Source of the DNA: Prauserella cavernicola
GTDB taxonomy: Bacteria > Actinomycetota > Actinomycetes > Mycobacteriales > Pseudonocardiaceae
NCBI RefSeq assembly: GCF_016595675.1
Contig: NZ_JAENJH010000010.1
Span: forward strand, 145,673-209,672
DNA: 64,000 nt
Direction: 5' to 3'
Positions 1 through 11,438 of this stretch are shown one piece after another (position 1 is the stretch's first letter; each line of letters starts with the position of its first letter). The position numbers and the translations under genes were made by a program. The notes beneath the pieces are model-generated. The model was not told the origin of the DNA, made no database searches, and saw only the letters and a list, made by a program, of their open reading frames with translations.

Positions 1-189
1 CCTTCCCGTGGCGGCGCGGGTGAGCGTGGGATCGATGCCGGTGGGCACCAGCACGTCGCCACCGTCCTGCACGAAGCAGGCGAGTGGCACGGGAGTCTCC
101 CCGTCGACCGCGACCATCGCCGTGTGGCTGTGGCCGTGTGCGCAGACGAGTCGGAGGCAGTCGGAATGGGTCAGCTCGAGCGCGTCCAC
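1..189 (-). CDS. N-terminal part of a small unidentified protein, cut by the window edge
   Basis: An open frame runs off the left edge on the minus strand. A GTG start at 189 is preceded, with six bases between, by a good ribosome binding site (AAGGAG, read on the minus strand at about 196-201). The 63 visible residues begin VDALELTHSDCLRLVCAHGH and continue with a beta-rich pattern (TAMVAVDGETPVPLACFV, then VLVPTG). That arrangement recalls the start of flavin-binding split-barrel (pyridoxamine phosphate oxidase-like) proteins, but this is only a resemblance of pattern. The catalytic part and the C-terminus are outside the window, so no function is assigned. Confidence 0.5.
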   Translation of the reverse strand, partial: MDALELTHSDCLRLVCAHGHSHTAMVAVDGETPVPLACFVQDGGDVLVPTGIDPTLTRAATGR

Positions 190-392
190 AACCGCTCCTT
201 CAGCCGTGCGAGCTTGCTGAAACGGCGGTCGCACGGGCGGCCGCCTGCCCTCCCCCGGCGGGACGGGAAAACCTTGGCAAAGGTTTCACCGCGGTCGCCG
301 CAGGCTTCACAATTCCTTAGTACGCCAGGAGAATTGATTCGTCCAGGCCTCGAGTCCGATTCGGAACACGGGCCACGACCCGGAGGTGGCAC

Positions 393-1313
393 ATGTCGAT
401 CACGGAGAGCCGCAGCGGTGTGTTGCCTGTTCGCACCGAGTTCACCTTGGTGTGGCGTGGATACGATCGCGGCCGCGTCAACAAGTACGTGCGGGCGGTG
501 GAGGAAGAGCTGCGCTTGCTCGCCGCCGACCGCGACTCGGCCGCCGACACCGCCGAACGGCTGGCGGATGATCTGGATGCCGCCCGATCCGAGAACGACG
601 AGTTACAGCAACGTCTCGAACGGGTGATGCGCACACCGATCGAGTCGGACGGACTGTCGGAACGACTGCTGGGCATGGTCGATCTCGCCCACGCCGAAGC
701 CGACGAGATCATCGAGCACGCCCGTACGGAGGCCGAGCAGAGCTGGGCCCGCGCGCACGAGGCCGCGGAACGGTTGCGGGAGCGCTACGACCGGATGCTG
801 GTCGACCTGGACGAGCGCCGGGAGCAGATGGAGACCGAGCACCGCGAGCTGATGACCACGGCCCGCGCCGACATCGAGGCGATGACCGAGAGGGCGCAGC
901 AGCACCGCAGGGAGCTCGACGAGCGGGCCGCGCGCAGGAGGCAGGAGGCCGAGCGCGAGTTCGCGGCCGCGATGCTGCGCCAGCGCGAGGAGACCTCGCG
1001 GTTGATCGAGGAACGCGACGCCGCGGCGAAGGCCGAGGCGGAGCGGTTGGTGGCCGACGCGACCGAGCGGGCGCGGGAGTGCGACGCGCTCCGGCGCCGC
1101 ATCGCCGAGGAGCTGCGCACGGCCCGCGAGGTGCTGGCGGCGGCGATCCCGCTGACCGAGCCGCTGGAGGGCGAGGACGAGGTGAGGGCGACGGCGGCAC
1201 CGGAGCCCGATCCGGAGTCGCGGCGACCCTCGCCCGAACCGAGGGCGCCGTCGACGCTGCCCGAGCAGCGCGACATCTCGCCACCGGTGATCCAGCCGGC
1301 CGCGGGATCCTGA
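393..1313 (+). CDS. DivIVA-like coiled-coil protein
   Basis: This 306-residue protein starts at an ATG five bases after a GGAGG-type ribosome binding site (382-387). Residues 15-60 (FTLVWRGYDRGRVNKYVRAV) match the opening of DivIVA-type domains, where a short N-terminal segment precedes a coiled coil. Residues about 30-250 are almost continuous charged heptad-like helix, rich in Glu, Arg and Ala. The last 50 residues are Pro/Glu/Ala-rich and probably disordered. There is no signal peptide or membrane segment, so it should be a cytoplasmic scaffold. DivIVA/Wag31 relatives mark cell poles in actinomycetes, but this is not the canonical Wag31, which sits near ftsZ, so its partner is unknown. It stands alone, with no operon neighbour. 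Confidence 0.7.
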   Translation: MSITESRSGVLPVRTEFTLVWRGYDRGRVNKYVRAVEEELRLLAADRDSAADTAERLADDLDAARSENDELQQRLERVMRTPIESDGLSERLLGMVDLAHAEADEIIEHARTEAEQSWARAHEAAERLRERYDRMLVDLDERREQMETEHRELMTTARADIEAMTERAQQHRRELDERAARRRQEAEREFAAAMLRQREETSRLIEERDAAAKAEAERLVADATERARECDALRRRIAEELRTAREVLAAAIPLTEPLEGEDEVRATAAPEPDPESRRPSPEPRAPSTLPEQRDISPPVIQPAAGS

Positions 1314-1458
1314 GCGCGACCGGGCGCTCGTGGGCACAGGTGACGTGCCCGCTCCTCCGTCCCGGTGGTCACGTCGCGCCTCTCTTGCAAACGATGATCA
1401 TCACCAGTAGCACTGGAAGTGCTGGTTATCCCACTGCTGAGAGGCTGGAGGCCGACTG

Positions 1459-1851
1459 ATGTCGCTGAACGTGCCCACCGAGCTGCTGGACCGCGCCGAA
1501 CGAGGCGAGGTGACCGACGCCGAGTTCGTCGCCTGTGTGCGCGAGTCGCTGCCCTACGCGTGGCAGGTGGTCTCGGGCGTGGTCGCGGATCTCGAGACCG
1601 GCAGGGAGCCCTTCGCCGACGACTCCACGCCGCCGCCGAGCGAGGCCGAGCGCGGTCAGCTGCTGCGTGCGCTGGCCTCCGACTCGATCCGCGGCGGACT
1701 GGAGCGGCACTTCGGTGTGAAGCTCGCCTTCCAGAACTGCCACCGCGTGGGCGCGTTCCGGCCCGCCGCCGTGGACAGTGCCGACTACCGCGACTTCATC
1801 TCCGTCCGTGGTCAGCTGCTCAACCAGAGCCCCGAGCTGCGCGACTGCTAG
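1459..1851 (+). CDS. SCO5389 family protein
   Basis: This 130-residue soluble protein is recognised from its overall sequence as the small actinobacterial family named after Streptomyces coelicolor SCO5389. Landmarks are FVACVRESLPYAWQVVSGVV, the run LLRALASDSIRG, HFGVKLAFQNCHRVGAF and the end LNQSPELRDC. The family has no established function that I know of; its conserved C-terminal half and small size suggest a house-keeping accessory role. The ATG is preceded by GGAGG at 1448-1452. The stop codon overlaps the stop of the convergent flavin monooxygenase gene by four bases (1848-1851), leaving no room for a terminator between the two genes. Confidence 0.75.
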   Translation: MSLNVPTELLDRAERGEVTDAEFVACVRESLPYAWQVVSGVVADLETGREPFADDSTPPPSEAERGQLLRALASDSIRGGLERHFGVKLAFQNCHRVGAFRPAAVDSADYRDFISVRGQLLNQSPELRDC

Positions 1852-2877
1852 ACCCGATCCTCGGGACCGCGGCTCCCGCGCAGCGCGGGCAGCACCTCCG
1901 CGCCGAGTCGCGCGATGGTGTCCAGCGTGCGCTCGCGGGAGCCGCAGCCCTCGACCATCAGGATCACGTGCTCGATGCCCGTGCGTTCGACGCTCTCGCG
2001 CAGGCGGGCTGTGCAGTGGGCGGGGCTGCCCACCGGATGCAGTGAGCACAGCAGGTCCGTGTAGGCGTGCGGGTCCCGGCGGGTGCGCGGCCGGTCGTCG
2101 ACGGGGACGTAGCCAGCCAGTCCCTCGGTGAGCCAGCCCCGGCATCGCCTCCCTCAGCTCCCGTCGTGCCCGCTCACGGTCGTCGGCGACGTGACAGAGC
2201 ATCGCCGAGACGTGCGGCACACCCGTGGGGTCGCGGCCCGCGTCGGCCGCCGCCCGTTCGTAGGTCCGCACCAGCGCCGCCTTCTCGTCGTCGCCCGCGT
2301 GCAGGCCCAGCAGCATCGGCAGACCACGCACCGCCGCGAGCTCGGCCGTCGGGCGGGAGGTGCACGCCACCGTCACCGGCGGCGGCACCGGGAGCCGCGG
2401 CACCATCGGCACCTCCCTGAACGCGAACCGCGCGCCGTCGGCGCTCACCCGCTCGTCACGGAGGCACCGCAGCAGCAGGTCCAGGCTCTCCTCGAACCCG
2501 TGCTCGTAGCGGTCGAGACCGGTGCCGAACACCTCGAGGTCCACCCACGGCCCGCCCCGGCCGACGCCCAGGTGGAAGCGTCCGCCGGAGAGCCGGTCCA
2601 GCAGCGCGACCTGTTCGGCGAGCGCCACCGGATGCGCCGTCGACAGCACGCTCACGCCGGTGCCGAGCGTGATCCTGCTGGTGGCGCCCAGTGCGTGTGC
2701 GGCGAACGTCACGGCCGAGGGGCACACGCCGTAGGACATGAAGTGGTGCTCGGCGATCCACGCGTCGTCGAAGCCCGCGTCCTCGGCCGCGCGCACCGCC
2801 TCCGCGGACCGCAGCAGCGCCTCGGTGTCGTCCTGACCGGGGAACCGGCCTGCCAGCGTGAAAATCCCGAACCTCAC
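1848..2877 (-). pseudogene. LLM-class flavin-dependent monooxygenase, interrupted by a frameshift
   Basis: The reading frame opening at a GTG at 2877 gives a typical bacterial luciferase-like (LLM class, F420/FMN-dependent) start: RFGIFTLAGRFPGQDD, then DAWIAEHHFMSYG, TSRITLGTGVSVLSTAHPV, LLDRLSGGRFHLGVGRGG. It holds to about residue 245 (ELREAMPG). At the run of four C on the plus strand (2137-2140) the frame is lost. The adjacent frame continues sensibly as GWLTEGLAGYVPVDD and then HCTARLRESVERTGIEHVIL to the stop at 1848. One extra base (or two missing) in this G run explains everything. The intact product would be about 340 residues, normal for the family. Either a recent inactivating mutation or a sequencing error is possible. 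A DivIVA-like gene and a P450 flank it, and the P450 is divergent, 101 bases away. Confidence 0.75.
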
Positions 2878-2978
2878 CCCGAGGACGTTACCGACGTCCG
2901 AAATGGACGGCGTGGAACAGCTCTCATGGGGGCCGAGGCGGCTGCGGCCATTACTGAGCGGTTGGTAACGTCGGATTT

Positions 2979-4250
2979 GTGGGGAGTCTCCGTACACGCA
3001 TCGTTTCGTGGGCCACGCGCAGGTACCTGGCCAGAGTGCAGAAAAAGGGCCTCGACCTGTCGAAGCTCTCGGTCCTGCCCGACGCGGCGCTCATGCCGCT
3101 CAAGCGCGACGGGCTCGACCCCGTCAGGGAGCTGGACCGGGCGAGGGAGGACACCCCCGTCACCAAGCTGCCGGTGCCGTTCGGCCTGAACGTCTGGCTG
3201 GTCAGCGGCTACGAGGAGGCCAAGGCCGTGCTGGGCGACGCCAAGTCGTTCAGCAACGACTTCGAGCACCTCGTCGGCAAGGCCGAGGGCGCGGACGAGA
3301 ACCCCGGCGGCCTCGGGTTCGCAGACCCGCCCGTGCACACCCGCCTGCGCAAGCTGCTGACGCCGGAGTTCACGATGCGGCGCCTGTCACGGCTGCGGCC
3401 CGGCATCGACGCGATCGTCACCGAGCGGCTCGAGCACATGGCGAAGGCCGAAGGCCCCGTGGACCTCGTCGAGGAGTTCGCGCTGCCGATCCCGTCGCTG
3501 GTGATCTGCGAGCTGCTCGGCGTGCCCTACGAGGAGCGGGACGCCTTCCAGCACCTGGCCGTCGCCCGGTTCGACCTCTTCGGCGGTGCCGGCGCCTCGC
3601 TCGGGGCGATCTCCGAGTCGCTGGACTACCTGCTCGGCGTGGTCCGCGCGCAGCGCGAGAACCCCGGCGACGGGCTGCTCGGCATGATCATCACCGAGCA
3701 CGGCGACGAGGTCGACGACCGCGAGCTGGCCGGTCTCGCCGACGGCGTGCTCACCGGCGGCTTCGAGACCACGGCGAGCATGCTCGCGCTGGGCGCGCTG
3801 GTGCTGCTGCAGGACAACGAGGCGTTCGCCAAGGTGCGCGACGACGACGAGTACGTCAGCGGGTTCGTGGAGGAACTGCTGCGCTACCTCACCGTGGTGC
3901 AGGTGGCGTTCCCCCGCTTCGCGCGCGAGGACGTGACGATCGGCGGCGAGACCATCAAGCAGGGCGACATGGTGGTGGTGTCGCTGAGCGGCGCCAACCG
4001 CGACGACCTGCTCGGCCATGCGATGGGCGGCTTCGACGGCACGCGCGTGCCCACGAAGCACCTGGCGTTCGGTCACGGCGTGCACCGCTGCATCGGCGCG
4101 GAGCTGGCGCGCATGGAGCTGCGGCAGGCCTATCCCGCGCTGGTGCGCCGGTTCCCGGACATGCGCCTCGCCTGCGACGCCGACGAACTGGACTTCCGCA
4201 AGGTCTCGATCGTCTACGGCGTCGAGCACCTGCCCGTCACCCTCCGCTAG
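2979..4250 (+). CDS. Cytochrome P450
   Basis: This 423-residue soluble P450 should be a heme monooxygenase drawing electrons from a ferredoxin. The heme-ligand loop is FGHGVHRCIG at residues 364-373, with the cysteine at 371. The I-helix motif reads GGFETTAS around 260-267, where the usual AG(D/H)(E/D)TT has Gly-Gly-Phe-Glu-Thr-Thr. The K-helix EELLR is followed by FPRFARED. Other class landmarks are ADPPVHTRLRKLL and LVICELLGVPYEERDAF. The start is the GTG at 2979; no clear ribosome binding site is visible and a downstream GTG near 3036 is possible. No ferredoxin gene is adjacent. It is divergent from the broken LLM monooxygenase, so a shared oxidative pathway is conceivable, but the substrate cannot be read from sequence. 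Confidence 0.93.
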   Translation: MGSLRTRIVSWATRRYLARVQKKGLDLSKLSVLPDAALMPLKRDGLDPVRELDRAREDTPVTKLPVPFGLNVWLVSGYEEAKAVLGDAKSFSNDFEHLVGKAEGADENPGGLGFADPPVHTRLRKLLTPEFTMRRLSRLRPGIDAIVTERLEHMAKAEGPVDLVEEFALPIPSLVICELLGVPYEERDAFQHLAVARFDLFGGAGASLGAISESLDYLLGVVRAQRENPGDGLLGMIITEHGDEVDDRELAGLADGVLTGGFETTASMLALGALVLLQDNEAFAKVRDDDEYVSGFVEELLRYLTVVQVAFPRFAREDVTIGGETIKQGDMVVVSLSGANRDDLLGHAMGGFDGTRVPTKHLAFGHGVHRCIGAELARMELRQAYPALVRRFPDMRLACDADELDFRKVSIVYGVEHLPVTLR

Positions 4251-4274
4251 CGCTCGGTGGCAGGGGGCCACTGA

Positions 4275-6020
<1,746 letters not shown>

Positions 6021-6100
6021 CGACCCCGGCGGCCCGCGACGGGACGTCGCGTAGCGTGGCAGTCCGCTGGGTATCGGTGAGCAACGAAGGGATCTGCCCG

Positions 6101-6931
6101 ATGCGGTTGAACGACGTCGCGTCCGCTCGCACTCTGCTGTTCGTGCCGGGCCACCGGCCCGACCGGTTCGCGAAGGCGGCGGCAGCGGGTGCCGACGGTG
6201 TGGTGCTCGACCTCGAGGACGCCGTCGCCGCGGAGGACAAGGACACCGCGCGCGAGCACGTCCGGACCTGGCTCGCCGAGGGCAACCAGGCCGTCGTCCG
6301 GGTCAACGCCGCCGACACCGAGCACCACGACGCCGACCTCGCGGCACTCGGCGGACTCGCCACCGTGGTGATGCTGCCCAAGGCGGAGCACGCGCGCGAC
6401 GTCACCGCCGCGGCGGCCGTGCTCGGCTCGGGCACCGGTGTCGTGCCGCTGATCGAGACCGCGGACGGCGTGTTGAGGGCCCGCGAGATCTGTGCCGCGC
6501 CCGCCGCGGTGCGGCCCGCGTTCGGCAGCATCGACCTGGCAGCGCAGCTCGGTGTCGATCCCGACTCCCACACCGCGCTGGCCACGGCTCGTTCCACGCT
6601 CGTGCTCGCCGCGGCCGGTGCCGGATGCGCCCCGCCGCTGGACGGGGTCACCGCCGCGATCGGTGACGAGGCCAGGCTGGTGGCCGACACCGAGCACGCC
6701 GTCGCGCTGGGCTTCACCGGCAAGCTCTGCGTGCACCCGCGCCAGGTGGCCGCCGTGCACGCGGCGCTCGAGCCCTCGGCGGACGAGCTGCGCTGGGCCA
6801 GGGGTGTGCTGGCCGTGGCGACCACGGACGGCGCGGTGGGTGTGTTCGAGTCAACGATGGTCGACCGTCCGGTGGTGCTGCGCGCGGAGCGGCTGCTGAG
6901 CAGGGCCGGCCTGTCCGGCGCGCCCGCCTAG
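6101..6931 (+). CDS. HpcH/HpaI aldolase / citrate lyase beta-like (CitE) protein
   Basis: This 276-residue TIM-barrel enzyme belongs to the CitE/HpcH group that cleaves or forms C-C bonds in acyl-CoA or oxo-acid substrates. Motifs follow the family order: RTLLFVPGHRPDRF near the N-terminus, GADGVVLDLEDAVA with the acidic metal-binding residues, VVRVNA, VVMLPKAE, VVPLIETADGVL, AFGSIDLAAQLGV and GFTGKLCVHPRQV. The chosen ATG has AAGGGA eight bases upstream; an earlier in-frame GTG adds 15 implausible residues. Actinobacterial free-standing CitE-like proteins act on citramalyl- or malyl-CoA, but the substrate here is not settled. The 3' end converges on the BtuF-like gene with a 10-base gap. Confidence 0.88.
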   Translation: MRLNDVASARTLLFVPGHRPDRFAKAAAAGADGVVLDLEDAVAAEDKDTAREHVRTWLAEGNQAVVRVNAADTEHHDADLAALGGLATVVMLPKAEHARDVTAAAAVLGSGTGVVPLIETADGVLRAREICAAPAAVRPAFGSIDLAAQLGVDPDSHTALATARSTLVLAAAGAGCAPPLDGVTAAIGDEARLVADTEHAVALGFTGKLCVHPRQVAAVHAALEPSADELRWARGVLAVATTDGAVGVFESTMVDRPVVLRAERLLSRAGLSGAPA

Positions 6932-6941
6932 ACCGGGCAGG

Positions 6942-7847
6942 CTAGCCGACGCGGCGGGCCTCGGCCTCGGTGACCGGGACCGCCGGTGCCACGCCGTGCA
7001 GCACGTGCGCGAGCACCTCGGCGCCGCGCACCACCCTCGGCCCGGGCCGGTTGAAGTAGGCGGGTCCATCGAGGATCCACACGGCGCCGTCGCGGACGGC
7101 GGGCAGTCCGGCCCAGCCCGGCAAGCCGGTGAGCAGGTCCAGCTCCGCGAGGGTGCGCTCGGGCGGGAACCCGCACGGAAGCACGAGCAGCACGTCGGGC
7201 CGCGCGTCGAGCACGTCCTGCCAGCGCATCGGAGTGGTGTGCTCTCCCGGTTCGGCGAGCAGTGGGGTGCCGCCCGCGGCGTCGATCTGTTCGGGAACCC
7301 AGTGACCCGCGGGCCAGAGCGGGTCGAGCCATTCGATCGCCACCACCCGGGGCCTCGGCCTGCCCGCGACCCGGCCGCGCACGTCGTCGAGTCTCGCGGT
7401 CAGCGCCGCGACGCGGCCGGCGGCCACCTCGGCCGAGCCGAGCGCCTCGCCGATCGTGCGCACGGAGCCGAGTACCCCGGGCAGTGTCTTCGCCTCGAGG
7501 CTGAACACCCGTGGTCCGCTGTCGAGCAACCGCACGGCGTCCGACACCTGTGCGTAGGACACGGCGCAGACGTCGCAGAGATCCTGTGTCAGCACGACGT
7601 CCGGCGCGAGCCGGGCCAGCAGCCCAGTGTCCACTGTGTACAGAGCGGACCCGCGATGGGCGCCGCCGACGGCGTCGGAGATCTCCCTGCTGCCGTGGCC
7701 GGTGCCGAGGTGATCGGCGGTGACGACGGGCACGGCCGCGACCTCCTCCGGCCAGTCGCACTCGTGGGTGCGGCCGACGAGGTCGGGCAGCCTGCCCAGC
7801 TCGGCGACGATGTCGGTGGCCGCGGGCAGCAGCGAGACGATCCGCAT
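6942..7847 (-). CDS. BtuF-like periplasmic-binding-fold protein without signal peptide
   Basis: This 301-residue protein has the fold landmarks of metal-chelate binding proteins (cobalamin/siderophore type): [18 protein letters not shown] at the N-terminus, [28 protein letters not shown], then [20 protein letters not shown] and a C-terminal [13 protein letters not shown]. It begins directly with the first beta strand and carries no signal peptide or lipobox, so it would stay in the cytoplasm unless exported by another route. This cytoplasmic, stand-alone form is common in actinobacteria, where annotation calls it cobalamin-binding protein. No permease or ATPase is adjacent. The start ATG at 7847 leads straight into the conserved motif. 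The Cys-x-x-Cys pair in LCDVCAVSY is noteworthy. Confidence 0.8.
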   Translation of the reverse strand: MRIVSLLPAATDIVAELGRLPDLVGRTHECDWPEEVAAVPVVTADHLGTGHGSREISDAVGGAHRGSALYTVDTGLLARLAPDVVLTQDLCDVCAVSYAQVSDAVRLLDSGPRVFSLEAKTLPGVLGSVRTIGEALGSAEVAAGRVAALTARLDDVRGRVAGRPRPRVVAIEWLDPLWPAGHWVPEQIDAAGGTPLLAEPGEHTTPMRWQDVLDARPDVLLVLPCGFPPERTLAELDLLTGLPGWAGLPAVRDGAVWILDGPAYFNRPGPRVVRGAEVLAHVLHGVAPAVPVTEAEARRVG

Positions 7848-7856
7848 CCCGTCAGG

Positions 7857-8528
7857 CTAGGGGACCGGGTTCCGGGTGACGGAGTCCGAGTGTGGCCCGT
7901 CGAGCCGGTCGACGGCCTCCCGCGCCGTTCTGGCCGCGTGCTCGGCGTCCAGCGCGCGGTGCCGGTGGTCCGTGGCCTCGTCCGGCTGGTCGCACACGGC
8001 GGCCTCGCACTCGGCGACCAGCAGGTCCGCGGCGTTGGCGAACTCGACCGCGACCGAGACGAACCGGGCGCGCAGGCCCGCGACCAGGTCGTCGAGTGAG
8101 GTCTCCGGCGGATCGCGCCGCCCCTGGACCAGCCGGGTGCGGATGTGCTCCTGGGCGATGGCGTGCTGGGCTCGTGCGTCCGCCGCCTCGGTGCGGCGCA
8201 GTGCGGCTTCGGTGCGGTCGAGCCGGTTGGAGCTGGCGTGCAACAGCGCACGGGCCCGTTCGACGGCCTCCTCGGCACGGGCCCGGCGTACGGCGGCGGT
8301 GGGCCTGCCCTCACGCGCGGTGCGATCGAGCCGCCATTCCCACTGGTCGAGCTGCTGTTCCCGGCGGTTGGCCAGACGCTCGCGCGCGTCGGCGTCGTGC
8401 TCACGGGTGTTGGCTGCCAGTTCCCGTTCGTCGGCGATCTTGTCGCGTTGGACTGCGAGGAGGTCGCGCTCGTGGGCGAGCAGCTCCCGCTCCGCCTGCT
8501 GCTCGGGCTGCCCGGAATCGGTACTCAC
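7857..8528 (-). CDS. Coiled-coil protein of unknown function
   Basis: This 223-residue protein is nearly all charged helix. An N-terminal repeat-like stretch (AERELLAHERDLLAVQRDKI, then ADERELAANTREHDADARER) is followed by an Arg/Glu/Ala-rich coiled coil to about residue 150. A C-terminal helical segment contains LVAGLRARFVSVAVEFANAADLLV. There is no signal peptide, membrane span or enzyme motif. The stop lies nine bases upstream of the BtuF-like start, so the two may be co-transcribed. The GTG at 8528 is the first plausible start but lacks a clear ribosome binding site. I do not recognise the family; an assembly or scaffolding role is only a guess from the coiled coil. Confidence 0.65.
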   Translation of the reverse strand: MSTDSGQPEQQAERELLAHERDLLAVQRDKIADERELAANTREHDADARERLANRREQQLDQWEWRLDRTAREGRPTAAVRRARAEEAVERARALLHASSNRLDRTEAALRRTEAADARAQHAIAQEHIRTRLVQGRRDPPETSLDDLVAGLRARFVSVAVEFANAADLLVAECEAAVCDQPDEATDHRHRALDAEHAARTAREAVDRLDGPHSDSVTRNPVP

Positions 8529-9044
8529 GGCGTCTGGCGCCCGGTCGCGGCCTTCATCGCCATTCAGGCAGTATGCGCCCGCTCGGGAACCGGCCGCAAA
8601 CGTGGCCGGACGCTCACCCGGGATGCGGGATCAACTGGATCGGCCGATTCATTGTCCGAACCACGTGGTGAGTGAATTCCCGGTGTCACGGCCGGGGACT
8701 CGACAATGTTTTTCCAACAATACCGGCGGCCGAAGTTGATCATTGTTCACGATCATTGCGGCCATTTGGACGAATGGTTCCCGGGGTTTATTTACAACCG
8801 GCAATAGAATCACGTCGTCGTCTTGACAACGGCATCCGGCTGCGGTTGTCTCCTCGTGACTGATCACGTGGGGACGTATCGCTGAGTGAGCGATCGGCGC
8901 GGGGGCCGAATCGATCGCTCGCGAAAGAATTGTTCGGTTATTCGCGGGGCGCACCTTCACGGCAACGAATGTCCCGGTCCGGACACCGCGGCCCACGTAC
9001 GCGGGGGCCGGGGCGGGGCGACGAACTGGGCGGGCCACGAAACC
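8529..9044. other. Non-coding divergent region upstream of the conservon
   Basis: About 515 bases lie between the coiled-coil gene on the minus strand and the conservon kinase on the plus strand. The base composition is visibly less GC-rich between 8660 and 8880 than in the flanking genes, and none of the open frames crossing it has believable protein sequence. It contains a consensus-like TTGACA at 8823-8828, an inverted GACAAC/GTTGTC pair spanning about 8825-8851, and a short direct repeat described separately. It probably holds promoters for both flanking transcription units, and possibly a long leader for the conservon mRNA. Confidence 0.5.
8738..8758. repeat. Direct repeat GATCATTG x2 in the conservon upstream region
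   Basis: GATCATTG occurs at 8738-8745 and again at 8751-8758, a 13-base period, inside an AT-richer stretch upstream of the conservon. It could be a tandem binding site for a regulator, but no partner is identified. Confidence 0.3.
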
Positions 9045-11438
9045 ATGGACGAGACAGCGCAGGCACCGGGTCGCCAGACCGGTGCGCCGTGGCATCCGAA
9101 GGCATGGAGTCTGCGCACCAAGATCTCGGTGGTGCTGTTGCTGCCCGTGGTGGTGGCCCTAGTGCTGGCGGGCGTCCGCGTGCAGACAGGACTGGACCAG
9201 GCCAGCAGGCTCAGCGCCGTGCGCGACCGGCTGCCCGTGCTCAACGGCACGATCGAACTGTCCCGGCTCGTGGCCGACGAGATGGTGACCGCCACGACCC
9301 AGCCCGGCAGCGGGGCGCTGCGCGCGATGGTCGACGAGGTGGACGCCGCGGTCGTCGCGGTGCAGCGGGACGCCGATTTCGCCGGTCTGCCAACGGAAAC
9401 CGGGCGCGAGCTCAACACCGCGCTCGGCTGGCTCAGCGGGCTGCGCACCGGCGTCGCCGACCCGATCGCGCTGACCGAGGGCTACCGCGAGGTGGTGCTG
9501 ACCCTCAGCGAGCTGGTGCCGGGCCTGATCTCCGACGCGGGCAGCAGCGATCTCGACGCCACGGCGGCCACCACGCGCTCGATGATGCAGCTGCGGATGA
9601 ACCTGGCCGTCGAGGAGGCGCTGCTCAACTCGGGTGGCGACCGGACCACCCTGGCGGCGGCCAACCGGGTAGCCGCCGAGGAAGCCGTGCTGAGCGCACA
9701 GATCCAGCGCGCGATGTCCGATGAGGACGCTGAGCGGTTCCAGTCGGTGGTGGCCTCGGCCTCGGCGCGGCAGGGCGCGCTGCGCAACGCGCTCACCGGT
9801 GTCCGCGTCGCCGACCTGTCCGCGCTGGTGACCCCGCTGGCGCGGGAGGCCGAGGCGATCGACGTCCTGGTCACCGGTCTCGCGGGCTCGCTGACGGGGA
9901 CGGTCACGGAGCGGACCAACGAGGCCAGGTCGGACGCCCTGCGCGACACCGCGCTGGTGATGGCGGCACTGCTCGGTGCGCTCGCCATCGCGCTGCTGGT
10001 GGCGCGTTCGCTCGTGCGGCCGGTGCGCGCGCTGCACGCCGCCGCGCTCGACGCGGCCCGGCGCACGCTGCCCGCGACGATCGGAAGGGTGCGCGCGGGC
10101 GAGCACGTCTCGTGGCGCACCGTGGAGCCCGTTCCGGTCGACGGTGACGAGGAGATCGGCCAGCTCGCCCGCGCCTTCGACGACATGCGGCGCCAGGCCG
10201 TGCTGCTGGCAGGAGAACAGGCCGAGCTGCGCAAGCAGGTCAGCGAGATGTTCATGACCCTGTCGCGGCGCAGCCAGTCGCTGGTGGAGCTGCAGCTCGG
10301 CGTCATCGAGGACCTGGAGGCCGAGGAACGGGACCCGGCGCGGCTGGAGGAACTGTTCCGGCTCGACCACCTCGCCACCCGGCTGCGCCGCAACGGCGAG
10401 AACCTCCAGGTGCTCGCGGGCGGCACCCCGTCGAGGCGCGACCTCGGTCCCGTCTCGACGATCGAGGTGCTGCGCGGCGCGACCTCCGAGGTCAAGGACT
10501 ACCGCCGGGTCACTGTGGTCAACGCACCCAACTGCTCGGTGCGCTCGCACGTGGCCGCCGACGTGGTGCACATTCTCGCCGAGCTGCTGGAGAACGCGAT
10601 CCGCTTCTCACCGCCGGACGAGAAGGTGGTGCTCACCGCCGATCGAGGCTCCGACGGCGGACTGCTGGTGGAGGTGGTGGACCGCGGGCTCGGGATGGCG
10701 GCCGACGACCTCGCCGACGCCAACCGCAGGCTCGCCTCCGGCGACACCGTGAGCCCCGAGACCGCGAGGCGGATGGGCCTGTTCGTGGTGGGCAGGCTCG
10801 CCGCGCCGCACGGCGTCACGGTGCGGCTGCGGACGACGCAGGGCACGTCGGGCGCCGCCGGCATCACCGCGAGCGTGCACGTGCCTGGCGAACTCGTGCT
10901 CGCCGACGGAGGGCAGGCCGCGCCACCGCGCCGTGAGCTCGCGCCCGCGGTCAACGGCGCCCGCCCGGCTCAGCTCGCGCCCGCCGTCAACGGCGCCCGC
11001 CCCGCCGCGCCGGGCTCGCCGATCACCGAACTGGCGCTCGGCCGCAGCAGACCGGTCGCACCGCCCGCGCGCACGCCGATCTACGAGAACCTCGTGTCGA
11101 ACTGGTTCACCGAGACCTCCGCGGAGCAGGCGTCGCGAGCGCAGACCACTGACTGGGTGAGCCCTGCCGACGAGACTCGCCGCGCCGCGGAGAGCGCGAT
11201 CGAGCCGTCGTCGTCGCCCGCGCTCACCCCCGCCGGGCTGCCGACCAGACGGCCGGGCGCCCAGCTCGCGCCCGGTGCGGCCGCGCCCCGCGGGCGCACG
11301 GGCCCGGCGACGGGTTTCCGCGATCCCGACGCCGTGCGCAACAACCTCTCGCGGCACTACAACGGCATGCGCGCGGCCAGGCGTCGCGCGGACACCGAAC
11401 CCGGCACGGCCGACCAGGGGAAGGCGGACCCACGATGA
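9045..11438 (+). CDS. cvnA: Conservon sensor histidine kinase (CvnA-like)
   Basis: This membrane sensor of about 797 residues heads a conservon. A transmembrane helix ([19 protein letters not shown], about residues 24-42) is followed by an extracytoplasmic helical sensor region of roughly 270 residues with the character of nitrate/nitrite-sensing (NIT) domains. A second membrane helix ([20 protein letters not shown]) and a HAMP-like linker come next. The kinase core has [15 protein letters not shown], an intact N box [15 protein letters not shown] and a G1-like DRGLGM. The last 190 residues are Pro/Ala-rich and disordered and include two copies of [11 protein letters not shown]. The ATG at 9045 is preferred because the 53 in-frame codons upstream do not look like protein. 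The stop overlaps the next start by four bases. Confidence 0.9.
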   Translation: MDETAQAPGRQTGAPWHPKAWSLRTKISVVLLLPVVVALVLAGVRVQTGLDQASRLSAVRDRLPVLNGTIELSRLVADEMVTATTQPGSGALRAMVDEVDAAVVAVQRDADFAGLPTETGRELNTALGWLSGLRTGVADPIALTEGYREVVLTLSELVPGLISDAGSSDLDATAATTRSMMQLRMNLAVEEALLNSGGDRTTLAAANRVAAEEAVLSAQIQRAMSDEDAERFQSVVASASARQGALRNALTGVRVADLSALVTPLAREAEAIDVLVTGLAGSLTGTVTERTNEARSDALRDTALVMAALLGALAIALLVARSLVRPVRALHAAALDAARRTLPATIGRVRAGEHVSWRTVEPVPVDGDEEIGQLARAFDDMRRQAVLLAGEQAELRKQVSEMFMTLSRRSQSLVELQLGVIEDLEAEERDPARLEELFRLDHLATRLRRNGENLQVLAGGTPSRRDLGPVSTIEVLRGATSEVKDYRRVTVVNAPNCSVRSHVAADVVHILAELLENAIRFSPPDEKVVLTADRGSDGGLLVEVVDRGLGMAADDLADANRRLASGDTVSPETARRMGLFVVGRLAAPHGVTVRLRTTQGTSGAAGITASVHVPGELVLADGGQAAPPRRELAPAVNGARPAQLAPAVNGARPAAPGSPITELALGRSRPVAPPARTPIYENLVSNWFTETSAEQASRAQTTDWVSPADETRRAAESAIEPSSSPALTPAGLPTRRPGAQLAPGAAAPRGRTGPATGFRDPDAVRNNLSRHYNGMRAARRRADTEPGTADQGKADPR

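Noticed and set aside
8886..9044. Upstream extension of the conservon kinase from a GTG
   Set aside because: The 53 residues are charged and unlike protein; the ATG at 9045 leads directly to the membrane helix.
9159..10571. 470-residue minus-strand frame across the conservon kinase
   Set aside because: It is antisense to recognisable kinase motifs and its His/Arg/Gln-rich sequence is typical of shadow frames.
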